Shown piece by piece: positions 7,556 to 16,010 of a stretch of 64,000 nt of DNA. A model generated the notes under the pieces. That model saw nothing but the letters and a program-made list of their open reading frames with translations. It ran no database searches and had not been told where the DNA came from. Where the stretch lies: positions 232,785-296,784 of the forward strand of contig NZ_LGUI01000013.1 of the NCBI RefSeq assembly GCF_002891295.1, in the 5' to 3' direction. This stretch comes from Streptomyces eurocidicus. GTDB taxonomy: Bacteria; Actinomycetota; Actinomycetes; Streptomycetales; Streptomycetaceae. Made by a program: the position numbers and the translations under genes. The first letter of the stretch is position 1. Each line of letters starts with the position of its first letter.

Positions 7556-8233
7556 TTGTCCCGCATCTTGCTCAAGGCGATTCTCGGATTGCTCATGCGC
7601 GTCCTGTACCGCCCGAAGGTCGAGGGCGCGGAGCACATCCCGGGGACGGGTCCGGTGATCCTGGCCGGCAGCCATGTGACGTTCGTCGACTCGCTGTTCC
7701 TCGCGCTGGTCGTCAAGCGTCAGGTGTTCTTCATCGGCAAGGACGAGTACGTCACGGGCAAGGGCCTCAAGGGCCGGCTGATGGCCTGGTTCTTCGGCAG
7801 CTCCGGCATGATCCCGGTGGACCGCGACGGCGGCCGCGGCGGTGTCGCGGCGCTGATGACCGGCCGCCGGGTGCTGGACGAGGGCAATGTCTTCGGGATC
7901 TACCCCGAGGGCACCCGCTCCCCCGACGGCCGGCTCTACCGCGGCCGGACCGGCATCGCCCGGCTGACGCTGATGACCGGCGCGCCGGTGGTCCCGTTCG
8001 CCATGCTCGGGATGGACAAGGTCCAGCCGGGCGGCAAGGGCAAGCTGCGCATCTCCCCGGTGACGGTGCGCTTCGGCGAGCCGCTGGACTTCGCCCGCTA
8101 CGAGGGCATGGACCGCGACCGCTATGTGCTGCGCGCCGTCACCGACGAGGTGATGAGCGAGGTCATGAGCCTGTCGGGGCAGGAGTACGTGGACATGTAC
8201 GCCACCAAGGCGCGGGAGACGAAGGCCGCCTGA
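7556..8233 (+). CDS. 1-acyl-sn-glycerol-3-phosphate acyltransferase family protein
   Basis: PlsC-like membrane-associated acyltransferase, 225 residues, that transfers an acyl chain to lysophosphatidate or a related acceptor in phospholipid synthesis. The HX4D catalytic motif is in AGSHVTFVDSLFLAL (about residues 39-45), the acceptor-binding FGIYPEGTRSPDGRL stretch lies near 115-130, and GAPVVPFAM follows. The start is TTG at 7556, with CCGGAGGG ideally spaced upstream; no ATG or GTG fits. It is divergent from glpQ, converges on the lipase gene, and may be functionally linked to GlpQ through glycerophospholipid turnover. Confidence 0.88.
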   Translation: MSRILLKAILGLLMRVLYRPKVEGAEHIPGTGPVILAGSHVTFVDSLFLALVVKRQVFFIGKDEYVTGKGLKGRLMAWFFGSSGMIPVDRDGGRGGVAALMTGRRVLDEGNVFGIYPEGTRSPDGRLYRGRTGIARLTLMTGAPVVPFAMLGMDKVQPGGKGKLRISPVTVRFGEPLDFARYEGMDRDRYVLRAVTDEVMSEVMSLSGQEYVDMYATKARETKAA

Positions 8234-8273
8234 CGGCCCGCCCCTCCCGCACACCGCACTCCCTCCCGGGTTC

Positions 8274-9101
8274 TCAGGCCCGGCCGACGCACTGGGGCTG
8301 GAAGCCCGGGTCGGCCGGGCCTTCGTGCGCCAGGGCGTCGAGCACCCACTGGGCGACGACCGGGTCCTTGGTGGCCTGGTCGTGCATGTAGAGGTCCAGC
8401 GGGCACTTGTCCTGGAGCACGATGTTGGTGAGGTGCTCCTTGGGGCCGGTGAGCAGCGCGCTGGTGTACGGGATCACGACCTCGTCGTGGCGGGTGGTGA
8501 TGACCGTGTAGTCCGGGCCCGCCGGGGTCTCCTCGCCCGCGTTGAGCTTGCGCATCAGCGGCGAGTCCCACTGCTGGTCGACGCAGGACGGGCAGAAGGT
8601 CCAGCCGGCCGGGATGGCGAGCGGGTTCTTGGTGCCGTGGTTGGACGGGACGATGCCGACGAGGTCGTCGACCTTGTCCGCGCCGCCGAGGAACTTCACG
8701 TAGTAGCGCGGCAGCATGCCGCCCTGGCTGTGGCCGACGAGGTCGACCTTCGCGGCGCCCGTCGCGCCCCGTACGGCCTCGACGAAGTCACTGAGCTCCG
8801 CCGCGGCCTGCGGGATCGGAGCGGTCTCCATGTTGCCGTAGTTGAAGGCGAAGACGCAGTAGCCCGCCTCCTTGAGCTTGGGCGAGAGCTTCGCCCAGTT
8901 CTCGGCCATCAGCTTGAAGGTGCCGTTGACCAGCACGACGGGCTGCGGGTGCGCCGAGTCGGGCTTGCAGGACCAGTCGTTGGCCCCGCGCGGCGGGATG
9001 TCGAGGACCGAGGCGGAGGCGGGGGCCGCGAAGCCGGTGAGGCCCAGGGCGGCGGTGGCCGCGGCGGCGAGCAGGAACCTGACGGTCTTGCGCATACGCA
9101 T
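8274..9101 (-). CDS. Secreted lipase/esterase, alpha/beta hydrolase (class 2 lipase type)
   Basis: A 275-residue exported alpha/beta hydrolase. The start MRMRKTVRFLLAAAATAALG gives a classical signal peptide ending near PASA-S. PVVLVNGTFKLMAENW holds the oxyanion strand, VDLVGHSQGGMLPRYYV contains the nucleophile Ser in GHSQGG, and VITTRHDEVVIPYTSAL and LDLYMHDQ supply the expected acid and His regions. Cys residues at SCKPDSA, YCVFAF, FCPSCVD and DKCPLD suggest disulfides, as in secreted Streptomyces lipases. ATG 9101 has AAAGGAA upstream; an in-frame start at 9152 would spoil the signal peptide. Confidence 0.85.
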   Translation of the reverse strand: MRMRKTVRFLLAAAATAALGLTGFAAPASASVLDIPPRGANDWSCKPDSAHPQPVVLVNGTFKLMAENWAKLSPKLKEAGYCVFAFNYGNMETAPIPQAAAELSDFVEAVRGATGAAKVDLVGHSQGGMLPRYYVKFLGGADKVDDLVGIVPSNHGTKNPLAIPAGWTFCPSCVDQQWDSPLMRKLNAGEETPAGPDYTVITTRHDEVVIPYTSALLTGPKEHLTNIVLQDKCPLDLYMHDQATKDPVVAQWVLDALAHEGPADPGFQPQCVGRA

Positions 9102-9226
9102 GTGGGGGATTCCTTTGAACGCGGACTTCGTCGTCCGACCCGTGTTCGACAATGTCGACCAGTGGTCGAGATCGTTGCGCGCACATAAGGATCACGTCAA
9201 GGGAATACGTTTCCGGCGTATGTCAC

Positions 9227-9255
9227 ACGGGCCGGGGCTTGCCGCCCCGGCCCGT
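9227..9255. terminator. Terminator hairpin in the MFS/lipase intergenic region
   Basis: ACGGGCCGGGGC (9227-9238) and GCCCCGGCCCGT (9244-9255) form a perfect 12-bp stem around TTGCC. It lies 76 bases beyond the leftward MFS stop and upstream of the leftward lipase gene. Confidence 0.7.
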
Positions 9256-9293
9256 GATGAGATTTGCTGCTCGTTTGAGCTTTGACTTGCTCA

Positions 9294-9343
9294 GTGCTCG
9301 GCGGTGCTCGTCAGTGCCCGTCAGCGCTCGTCAATGCTCGGCG
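9294..9343. repeat. Five tandem 10-bp repeats across the MFS stop codon
   Basis: Five consecutive decamers related to GTGCTCGTCA (GTGCTCGGCG, GTGCTCGTCA, GTGCCCGTCA, GCGCTCGTCA, ATGCTCGGCG) span the end of the MFS gene, whose stop is at 9331-9333. The reverse frame supplies the terminal residues. Confidence 0.7.
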
Positions 9344-10884
9344 GCACCCTCTTCGAGCTTCTGGCCGCGCAGCAGGAACCAGGCCGCGACGGCCGTGCCC
9401 AGCAGCACCAGCGCACCGGCCCCGGCCGCGATCCGCAGACCCTCGACGAAGGCGTCCTGCGCCGAGGTGAGCAGCGCCCGGCCCGTCTCGCCCGGCAGCC
9501 CGGCAGCCGCCTCGACCGCCCCGCCGAGGGAGTCGTGGGCCTCCGCGGCGGCCTTCGCGGGCACCCCGGCGGGGGTGCCGAAGTCGCGGTAGACACCGGT
9601 GACGATCGAGCCCAGGAGCGCGATGCCGAGTGCCGCGCCGAGCTCGTACGCCGTCTCCGAGACCGCCGAGGCGGAGCCCGCCTGCTCCTTGGGCACGCTG
9701 GAGAGGATCACATCGGCGGTGACGGTGAAGGAGAAGCCCGCGCCGACCCCGACGAGCAGCAGGGCCGCGCCGAGGACCGGGTAGGCGGTGTCCGCGTGGA
9801 GGAGGACGAGCACCGCGAGCGCGACGCCGATCGCCCCCAGCCCGCCGGCCACCACCGACCGCACCGACCAGCGGCGCGCCGCCTGCCCGGCGAGCAGACC
9901 CGCCGTCACGGCGCCGACGGCGGCGGGCAGCTCGGCGAGGCCCGCCTCCAGCGGGTCGCGGCCCTGGACCAGCTGGAGGAACTGGGACAGGAAGAAGACC
10001 AGCCCGGACAGGCCGAGCACGGTCAGCAGGTCGGCCAGCACCGCCCCGGAGAAGCCCCGGTGGTGGAAGAGCCGCATGTCCAGCAGCGGCTTGGGCAGCG
10101 TGAGCTGGCGCCGTACGAACCAGGTCAGGGCCAGCACGCCGAGCACGCCCGCCAGCAGGAAGTGCCAGCGGAAGCCGTAGGCGGCGGCCTCCTTGATGGC
10201 GTAGACGATCGCCACGATGCCGACCATCGACAGCAGCACGCTGGGCACGTCCCAGGGGCCGGGCGCGGGGTCGCGGGACTCGGGCAGCAGCTTGATGCCC
10301 ACGAGCACGAGGACGGCCATCACCGGCAGGTTGATCAGGAAGACCGATCCCCACCAGAAGTTCTGCAGCAGGACGCCGCCCACGACCGGGCCGACGGCCG
10401 CGCCGGCGGAGGCCATGGCGCCCCAGATGCCGATGGCGAGGCTGCGCTCCTTGGGGTCGTGGAAGAGGTTGCGGATGAGCGCGAGGGTGGACGGCATCAG
10501 GGTCGCGCCCGCCACGCCGAGCAGGGCCCGGGCGGCGATCATCATCTCGGGGCTGGTGGCGTAGGCGTTGAGCACGGACACCGCGCCGAACGCGACCGCG
10601 CCGCAGAGCAGGAGCTTCTTGCGGCCGATCCGGTCGCCCAGGCTGCCCATGGAGACCAGGAGGCCGGCGATGACGAAGGAGTAGACGTCGCCGATCCACA
10701 GCAGCTGGGTGCCGGAGGGGCGCAGGTCCTCGCTGAGGAAGGGCGTGGCGAGGCCGAGGACGGTCGCGTCGACGGCGACGAGGAGGACGGCCAGGACGAG
10801 GACGGCGAGGGCGAGCCAGCGCCCGGGGCGGGGTGTCTCGGCGGGGGCCGCCACGGGCCGCGGGCCGCCGGTGGTTCCGGTCAC
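9331..10884 (-). CDS. MFS transporter, DHA2 (14-TMS) drug efflux type
   Basis: A 517-residue, roughly 14-segment major facilitator of the EmrB/QacA kind, likely a proton-driven exporter of drugs or an endogenous compound. Landmarks are LLVAVDATVLGLATPFLSEDL in segment 1, the signature GSLGDRIGRKKLLLCGAV after segment 2, and GVAGATLMPSTLALIRNLFHDPKERSLAIGIWG around segments 4-5. The GTG start at 10884 overlaps the TetR stop (10881) in a GTGA junction, so the pair is translationally coupled and presumably controlled by that repressor. An upstream start inside tetR is rejected. Confidence 0.92.
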   Translation of the reverse strand: MTGTTGGPRPVAAPAETPRPGRWLALAVLVLAVLLVAVDATVLGLATPFLSEDLRPSGTQLLWIGDVYSFVIAGLLVSMGSLGDRIGRKKLLLCGAVAFGAVSVLNAYATSPEMMIAARALLGVAGATLMPSTLALIRNLFHDPKERSLAIGIWGAMASAGAAVGPVVGGVLLQNFWWGSVFLINLPVMAVLVLVGIKLLPESRDPAPGPWDVPSVLLSMVGIVAIVYAIKEAAAYGFRWHFLLAGVLGVLALTWFVRRQLTLPKPLLDMRLFHHRGFSGAVLADLLTVLGLSGLVFFLSQFLQLVQGRDPLEAGLAELPAAVGAVTAGLLAGQAARRWSVRSVVAGGLGAIGVALAVLVLLHADTAYPVLGAALLLVGVGAGFSFTVTADVILSSVPKEQAGSASAVSETAYELGAALGIALLGSIVTGVYRDFGTPAGVPAKAAAEAHDSLGGAVEAAAGLPGETGRALLTSAQDAFVEGLRIAAGAGALVLLGTAVAAWFLLRGQKLEEGAAEH

Positions 10885-11447
10885 CGTTTCATCCTCCGCT
10901 CGGCGTCGGTCCTTCGCCCGGCGCCGCCGAGCAGCAGCTCGGCGACCATCCGGGGCATGTCCTTGGCGGCCACGCGCCGGTCCTGGACGGCCCAGGCCCC
11001 GGTGCCGATCAGGCCGTAGAGGGCCTCGGTGAGCCATGCGGGGGTGAGGTCGAGCCGGAAGGCCCCCTCCTCCTGCCCCCGGCGGAAGAGCTCATGGACG
11101 CGGGCGTCGAGGCGGTTCCAGCCCTCGTTGGCGCCGTTCTCGTAGAGCTGGTTCTCGGTGAAGAGGAAGGCGAGCATGCCGGCGACGGGCTCGGCCTCGT
11201 CGATCAGGCGGCGCACCGCGCCGGCCGCGTCGCCCTCCTCGATCCGGGCGGCGTCCAGGGCCTCCCCGAACTTCCGGATGCCCAGGTCCTCCAGGGCGCG
11301 GACCAGCGCGTCACGGCCCGCGAAGTGGCGGTGGAGGGTGGCGCGACCGATCCCGGCGGCCTTGGCGATCTCGTCCATGGAGGCCGTCGCTCTACGGGTG
11401 AGCAGGGCGGCGGCCTCCCTCAGCACATGGTCTCGGTCAACACTCAT
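10881..11447 (-). CDS. TetR family repressor of the adjacent MFS exporter
   Basis: A 188-residue TetR regulator. The DNA-binding helix-turn-helix is TASMDEIAKAAGIGRATLHRHF at about residues 21-42, followed by an all-helical ligand-binding domain (ALYGLIGTGAWAVQD is the usual dimer-face helix). It is first in a two-gene unit with the MFS gene, overlapping it by four bases. Four copies of an ATGAGAC half-site (11446-11505) surround its start, one overlapping the ATG, so autorepression and coordinate control of the exporter are strongly implied. Inducer unknown. Confidence 0.92.
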   Translation of the reverse strand: MSVDRDHVLREAAALLTRRATASMDEIAKAAGIGRATLHRHFAGRDALVRALEDLGIRKFGEALDAARIEEGDAAGAVRRLIDEAEPVAGMLAFLFTENQLYENGANEGWNRLDARVHELFRRGQEEGAFRLDLTPAWLTEALYGLIGTGAWAVQDRRVAAKDMPRMVAELLLGGAGRRTDAERRMKR

Positions 11448-11505
11448 GAGACGACGATAACCCGAATGAGACTTTGATGTCTCATCCGGGCTGTCGACGT
11501 CTCAT
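11446..11505. promoter_or_regulatory. Symmetric four-half-site TetR operator
   Basis: ATGAGAC occurs at 11446-11452 and 11466-11472, and its complement GTCTCAT at 11479-11485 and 11499-11505. The central pair is a perfect 7-6-7 palindrome; outer copies are each exactly 20 bp away, so the whole 60 bp is a dyad. The left copy overlaps the TetR start codon. Confidence 0.8.
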
Positions 11506-11571
11506 TCGGATGGGGGCTCTCCCGGCCGGGACGGTGCTGTCGCCCCGGCGCCCCGGGGGGCCGTGCGGAGG

Positions 11572-11594
11572 CCCCGGCGGTCCACCGGCCGGGG
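11572..11594 (-). terminator. Terminator hairpin after argH
   Basis: CCCCGGC (11572-11578) pairs with GCCGGGG (11588-11594), directly abutting the argH stop codon at 11595. Confidence 0.6.
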
Positions 11595-13028
11595 TCAGCC
11601 GCGCCCGGCGTCCGCCCACTCCCGCTGGACCGCCAGGTCGGCCTTGACCTCGCCCAGCTGGACCGTGACCGCCGAGGGCGCCGTACCGCCCCGGCCGTTG
11701 CGGGAGGCGAGCGAGCCCGGTACGTCGAGGACGCCCCGGACCTCGGGCGTCAGATGCGGCGAGATGGCCGCGAACTGCTCGTCCGTGAGCTGGTCGAGCT
11801 CGATGCCGCGCGCCTCGCACTCCTTGACGCACTCCCCCGCGACCTCGTGCGCCACACGGAACGGCACGCCCTGCCTGACCAGCCATTCCGCGATGTCCGT
11901 GGCGAGCGAGAAACCGGCGGGGGCCAGTTCCTCCATCCGGGCGCGGTTGACCGTGAGGGTCGCCATCATCCCGGTGAAGGCGGGCAGCAGGATCTCCAGC
12001 TGGTCGCAGGAGTCGAAGACCGGCTCCTTGTCCTCCTGGAGGTCCCGGTTGTAGGCGAGCGGCAGCGCCTTGAGGGTGGCCAGCAGGCCCGTCAGATTGC
12101 CGATCAGCCGCCCGGACTTGCCCCGTGCCAGCTCGGCGATGTCCGGGTTCTTCTTCTGCGGCATGATCGAGGAGCCGGTGGAGAAGGCGTCGTGGAGGGT
12201 GACGAAGGAGAACTCCTTCGTGTTCCAGATGATGACCTCCTCGGCGATCCGGGAGAGGTCGACGCCGATCATCGCCGTGATGAAGGCGAACTCGGCGACG
12301 AAGTCCCGGGAGGCCGTCCCGTCGATGGAATTGCCCACCGAACCGCGCTCGAACCCCAGGTCGGCGGCGACCGCCTCCGGGTCCAGGCCGAGGGAGGAAC
12401 CGGCGAGGGCCCCGGAGCCGTAGGGCGAGACGGCCGTGCGGTCGTCCCACTGCCGCAGCCGCTCCGCGTCCCGGCCGAGCGCCTGGACATGGGCGAGGAC
12501 GTGGTGGGCGAAGAGCACCGGCTGGGCGTGCTGGAGGTGCGTACGGCCCGGCATGGCCACGTCCGCGTGCGCCTCGGCCAGCCCGACCAGGGCCTCCTGG
12601 AGCTCGGCGAGCAGCCCGCCGATGATCCGGGCGTGGTCCCGCAGGTACATCCGGAAGAGCGTGGCGACCTGGTCGTTGCGGGACCGGCCGGCGCGCAGCT
12701 TGCCGCCGAGGTCGGGGCCGAGCCGCTCCAGCAGCCCGCGCTCCAGGGCGGTGTGGACGTCCTCGTCGGCGACGGTGCCGGTGAAGGCACCGGACGCGAC
12801 GTCGGCCTCCAGCAGCCCGAGGCCGTCCGTCATGCGCCGGAGCTCGTCCGCGGTGAGCAGCCCGGCCTTGTGCAGGACGCGGGCGTGGGCGCGGGAACCG
12901 GCGATGTCGTACGGGGCGAGCCGCCAGTCGAAGTGGACGGAGGCGGAGAGCCTGGCCAGCGCCTCGGCGGGGCCGTCGGCGAAACGGCCGCCCCAGAGCC
13001 GGACGTCGTCGGTGGTGCCGTTGCTCAC
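11595..13028 (-). CDS. argH: Argininosuccinate lyase
   Basis: Last step of arginine synthesis: cleaves argininosuccinate to arginine and fumarate. The 477-residue product has the fumarase/aspartase signature GSSIMPQKKNPDIAE near residue 280, an N-terminal LWGGRFADGPAEALARLSAS typical of ArgH, and the AGRSRNDQVATLFRMY active-site region. GTG at 13028 is preceded by GAGGAG. argG lies 225 bases upstream on the same strand; the gap holds an interspersed repeat, so the two genes could be separate units. Full length and intact. Confidence 0.97.
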   Translation of the reverse strand: MSNGTTDDVRLWGGRFADGPAEALARLSASVHFDWRLAPYDIAGSRAHARVLHKAGLLTADELRRMTDGLGLLEADVASGAFTGTVADEDVHTALERGLLERLGPDLGGKLRAGRSRNDQVATLFRMYLRDHARIIGGLLAELQEALVGLAEAHADVAMPGRTHLQHAQPVLFAHHVLAHVQALGRDAERLRQWDDRTAVSPYGSGALAGSSLGLDPEAVAADLGFERGSVGNSIDGTASRDFVAEFAFITAMIGVDLSRIAEEVIIWNTKEFSFVTLHDAFSTGSSIMPQKKNPDIAELARGKSGRLIGNLTGLLATLKALPLAYNRDLQEDKEPVFDSCDQLEILLPAFTGMMATLTVNRARMEELAPAGFSLATDIAEWLVRQGVPFRVAHEVAGECVKECEARGIELDQLTDEQFAAISPHLTPEVRGVLDVPGSLASRNGRGGTAPSAVTVQLGEVKADLAVQREWADAGRG

Positions 13029-13166
13029 TTGCGTGCTCCTCGTGGGTGGTGGGGGCGGCCGGCAGCCGTGGGCGGGGTGCCGCCGCGCCCGCCCGGCCGT
13101 GCGGGCGGCCCGGGCGGGTGCGGTGGCGGCTGAGCGGGCTCGGCGAAGTCCGGTGCGGTTCGGCAG

Positions 13167-13215
13167 CGCCCGAAGGGGCGCGGGGAACTGCGCGACCGGC
13201 CACGACGCACCCGAA
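13167..13215 (+). repeat. Streptomyces-type interspersed intergenic repeat
   Basis: The segment around AAGGGGCGCGGGGAACTGCG and the following CGACCGGCCACGACGCACCC resembles a short repeat that I recall occurring many times between genes in Streptomyces chromosomes. It lies between argG and argH. Assignment is from memory. Confidence 0.6.
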
Positions 13216-13253
13216 GACGGTGCACCGGACTTTGCGCGGAGCGCTCAGGCCGG

Positions 13254-14447
13254 TCAGGCCAGGTCGCGCTTGGCGGCGATCTTCGAGGACAGGCCGAAGA
13301 TCTCGATGAACCCCTTCGACATGGACTGGTCGAAGGTGTCGCCGGTGTCGTAGGTGGCGAGGTTGAAGTCGTAGAGCGACTTCTCGGACTTCCGGCCCGT
13401 GACGACGGCCCGGCCGCCGTGCAGCGTCATCCGGATGTCGCCGGTGACGTGCTCGTTGGCCTCGGCGATAAAGCCGTCCAGCGCCCGCTTGAGCGGGGAG
13501 AACCACAGGCCGTCGTAGACCAGCTCGGTCCACCGCTGCTCGACCTGCCGCTTGTAGCGGGCCAGCTCGCGCTCGACGGTGACGGCTTCCAGCTCCTGGT
13601 GGGCGGTGATCAGCGCGATCGCGCCGGGCGCCTCGTAGATCTCCCGGGACTTGATGCCGACCAGCCGGTCCTCGACCATGTCCAGCCGGCCGACGCCCTG
13701 GGCCCCGGCCCGGTCGTTGAGCTGCTGGATGGCCTGGAGCACCGTGACGGACTCGCCGTCGATGGCGACCGGGACGCCCTGCTCGAAGGTGATGACGACC
13801 TCGTCGGCCTCCCGGGGGGTGGCCGGGTTCGCGGTGTAGTCGTAGACGTCCTCGATCGGGGCGTTCCAGATGTCCTCCAGGAAGCCCGTCTCCACGGCCC
13901 GCCCGAAGACGTTCTGGTCGATGGAGTACGGGGACTTCTTGGTGGTCGCGATCGGCAGGCTCTTGGCCTCGCAGAAGGCGATGGCCTTGTCCCGGGTCAT
14001 GGCGTAGTCCCGGACCGGGGCGATGCAGGTGAGCTCCGGGGCGAGGGAGGAGATACCCGCCTCGAACCGGACCTGGTCGTTGCCCTTGCCGGTGCAGCCG
14101 TGGGCGACCGTGGTGGCGCCGTGCTTCCTGGCGGCGGCGACCAGGTGCTTGACGATCGTCGGCCGCGAGAGGGCCGAGACCAGGGGGTAACGGTCCATGT
14201 AGAGGGCGTTGGCCTTGATCGCCGGGAGGCAGTACTCCTCGGCGAACTCGTCCTTGGCGTCGGCGACCTCCGCCTCCACCGCACCGCAGGCGAGCGCGCG
14301 CTTGCGGATGACGTCCAGGTCCTCGCCGCCCTGGCCGACATCCACGGCGACGGCGATGACCTCGGCGCCCGTCTCCTCGGCGATCCAGCCGATGGCGACG
14401 GAGGTGTCCAGGCCGCCTGAGTAGGCGAGTACGACGCGCTCGGTCAC
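13254..14447 (-). CDS. argG: Argininosuccinate synthase
   Basis: Joins citrulline and aspartate with ATP cleavage to give argininosuccinate. The 397-residue product begins VTERVVLAYSGGLDTSVAIGW, containing the N-type ATP pyrophosphatase loop (S-G-G-x-D-T-S), and continues with HGCTGKGNDQVRFE and a KKSPYSIDQNVFGRAVE region that binds citrulline and aspartate. GTG 14447 has AAGGAG at ideal distance; a longer frame from 14492 would begin inside the promoter. A promoter with an overlapping ARG-box-like element lies just upstream, so ArgR (34476-35018) probably controls it. Confidence 0.97.
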   Translation of the reverse strand: MTERVVLAYSGGLDTSVAIGWIAEETGAEVIAVAVDVGQGGEDLDVIRKRALACGAVEAEVADAKDEFAEEYCLPAIKANALYMDRYPLVSALSRPTIVKHLVAAARKHGATTVAHGCTGKGNDQVRFEAGISSLAPELTCIAPVRDYAMTRDKAIAFCEAKSLPIATTKKSPYSIDQNVFGRAVETGFLEDIWNAPIEDVYDYTANPATPREADEVVITFEQGVPVAIDGESVTVLQAIQQLNDRAGAQGVGRLDMVEDRLVGIKSREIYEAPGAIALITAHQELEAVTVERELARYKRQVEQRWTELVYDGLWFSPLKRALDGFIAEANEHVTGDIRMTLHGGRAVVTGRKSEKSLYDFNLATYDTGDTFDQSMSKGFIEIFGLSSKIAAKRDLA

Positions 14448-14472
14448 GGGTTTCTCCTTACGGTGCATACGC

Positions 14473-14512
14473 TGATGGGCATAAGTATGCACTCCACCGT
14501 ATGTTTCGTCAA
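14473..14512 (-). promoter_or_regulatory. argG promoter with overlapping ARG-box-like palindrome
   Basis: On the minus strand TTGACG (14512-14507), a 17-base spacer and CATACT (14489-14484) make a sigma-70-like promoter. The -10 sits inside TGCATACTTATGC, which resembles Streptomyces ARG boxes. A further GTATGCAC copy lies closer to the gene. Confidence 0.6.
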
Positions 14513-14620
14513 TGAGGTGACGGAGAGGTTCCGTGACGGGCGCGGGAGCCGCGCACCGGCGGCGGAGGAGGGGCGGACGGGGCCCGGCGGCACCGGGGAG
14601 GAGCCGACCGGGGCACGGAT

Positions 14621-14649
14621 TTGGATCACGGCGCCAAACAGGTTATTTT
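14621..14649 (+). promoter_or_regulatory. Promoter of tRNA-Pro
   Basis: TTGGAT (14621-14626), exactly 17 bases, then TATTTT (14644-14649), about 45 bases before the tRNA. The locally AT-rich segment stands out in this GC-rich region. Confidence 0.65.
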
Positions 14650-14693
14650 CTTCTTGCACGCCCGACCGGGGAAACCCGGAAGGAAGCGGGCAC

Positions 14694-14770
<77 letters not shown>

Positions 14771-14788
14771 GCGTTTTCGCAGGTCGGA

Positions 14789-14818
14789 GGCCGTTTTCGC
14801 AGAGATGCGAGAACGGCC
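14789..14818 (+). terminator. Terminator after tRNA-Pro
   Basis: GGCCGTTTTCGCA (14789-14801) pairs with TGCGAGAACGGCC (14806-14818) with one G-T wobble, around a GAGA tetraloop, followed by TTCCGTGTTTTC. Confidence 0.85.
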
Positions 14819-14885
14819 TTCCGTGTTTTCGGGCAGCACGCGCGGCCGGTGCTCGCCACGCGCGGGCGCCGGGCCGGCGCCCCGC

Positions 14886-16010
14886 TCAGCCCGCGGCGTC
14901 CAGGTCCTCGTCCAGCCAGCCGGCCTTCGCCGCGTTGACCCCGGCCTGGAAGCGGCTCGCGGCGTGCAGGCTGGCCGCCAGCTCGGCGACCTTGCGGCGC
15001 ACGGTCCGCTCGTGCATGCCGAGGTGCCGGGAGATCGTCTGATCGGTGAGCCCGCTGGCGAGCATCCGCAGCAGGGCGAGCTGCCGCTTGTCGCGCGGCC
15101 TCCCGGCGGGGCTGACGGCGGGGGCGGCCGCGCCCGCCGCCGACCGCTCGCTCTCCTCCGGCACGGGCTCGCCGCTCCCCCGCCGTCCGGCCGCCTTCTG
15201 CCCCTGGAACACCACGGAGGCCGAGTGGTTCCAGTAGTGGTCGAAGACGGGCCGGAGGACCTCGTTGACCAGGGGGCTGTGGGCCACGACCATCCGCGGG
15301 CCGGCGGCGTCGTCCTCCGTCAGCCGGCTCGGGGGCGCGTAGAACATCGCCATGGAGTCGTCGACGAGCGCGAAGCTGATGGGCAGCGTCGGGGAGATAC
15401 GGGCCTCCGCGCCGGCCGCCGCGAGGTCGCGGAGTTTCGCCGCCGGCTGGGGCAGCGTGGCCGTGGAGGAGCGGACGACGACGCGGACCGCGACGCCGCG
15501 CCGCAGCAGGGAATGGCAGACCGGCGCCAGGGCCTCGGTGTAGAGGTGGCCCGAGCCCTGCAGCAGCACCTCGGAGTGGGCGCCCAGCAGCTCCCTTTCG
15601 AGCGTCGCCAGAATCTCCGACTGCTTCTCCAGGACCTTCAGCCGGTTGTCCTCCAGCTGCCGCATGTAGATCGTCTTGAACTGGGTGAGCACATCGGTCA
15701 TGACCACGCCGGTCCGGGTCATGTCCTCGTAAAAATCGAGCATTCGGCTCCGCGCGGTGTCCAGGAGATTGCCCGCGGCGGCCTGCGGGGGTAATGCCAA
15801 CCAGCCGCTCGGTGTCTCGGGACTCCGCGAGAACAGACCGATCTCCTCAAGATTTCCGGCGGTTTTCCATAGCGTCGCCTTCGTCCATTTAAACCTCTTG
15901 AGAGCGGTCTCCGGATGCCAGGAAATGTCCTCCAGGGCGAGTTCGTAGAGGGCCCGGGCACGCTGCCGGTCTCCGCATTGATCCCCGGCCGAACCGTTTT
16001 TTTCAGTCAT
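14886..16010 (-). CDS. LuxR-type HTH regulator with TrmB-like sensor region
   Basis: A 374-residue transcription factor. The N-terminal ~70 residues look like a winged-helix remnant (ARALYELALEDISWHPETAL and LWKTAGNLEEIGLFSRS). The middle part (LLGAHSEVLLQGSGHLYTEALAPVCHSLLRRGVAVRVVV) resembles the TrmB/phospholipase-D-like sensor fold. The C-terminus has a LuxR HTH: LALLRMLASGLTDQTISRHLGMHERTVRRKVAEL. Such regulators are often found beside natural-product or accessory genes in Streptomyces. ATG 16010 is preferred (GGGGA nine bases upstream) over a TTG at 16031. Two palindromes (16155-16188) lie upstream. Target and ligand unknown. Confidence 0.8.
   Translation of the reverse strand: MTEKNGSAGDQCGDRQRARALYELALEDISWHPETALKRFKWTKATLWKTAGNLEEIGLFSRSPETPSGWLALPPQAAAGNLLDTARSRMLDFYEDMTRTGVVMTDVLTQFKTIYMRQLEDNRLKVLEKQSEILATLERELLGAHSEVLLQGSGHLYTEALAPVCHSLLRRGVAVRVVVRSSTATLPQPAAKLRDLAAAGAEARISPTLPISFALVDDSMAMFYAPPSRLTEDDAAGPRMVVAHSPLVNEVLRPVFDHYWNHSASVVFQGQKAAGRRGSGEPVPEESERSAAGAAAPAVSPAGRPRDKRQLALLRMLASGLTDQTISRHLGMHERTVRRKVAELAASLHAASRFQAGVNAAKAGWLDEDLDAAG

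Noticed and set aside
6109..8391. Very long open frames opposite glpQ and other genes
   Set aside because: High GC leaves antisense frames open by default; composition is Arg/Gly/Pro-rich and no domains are seen, while the opposite strand encodes clear families.
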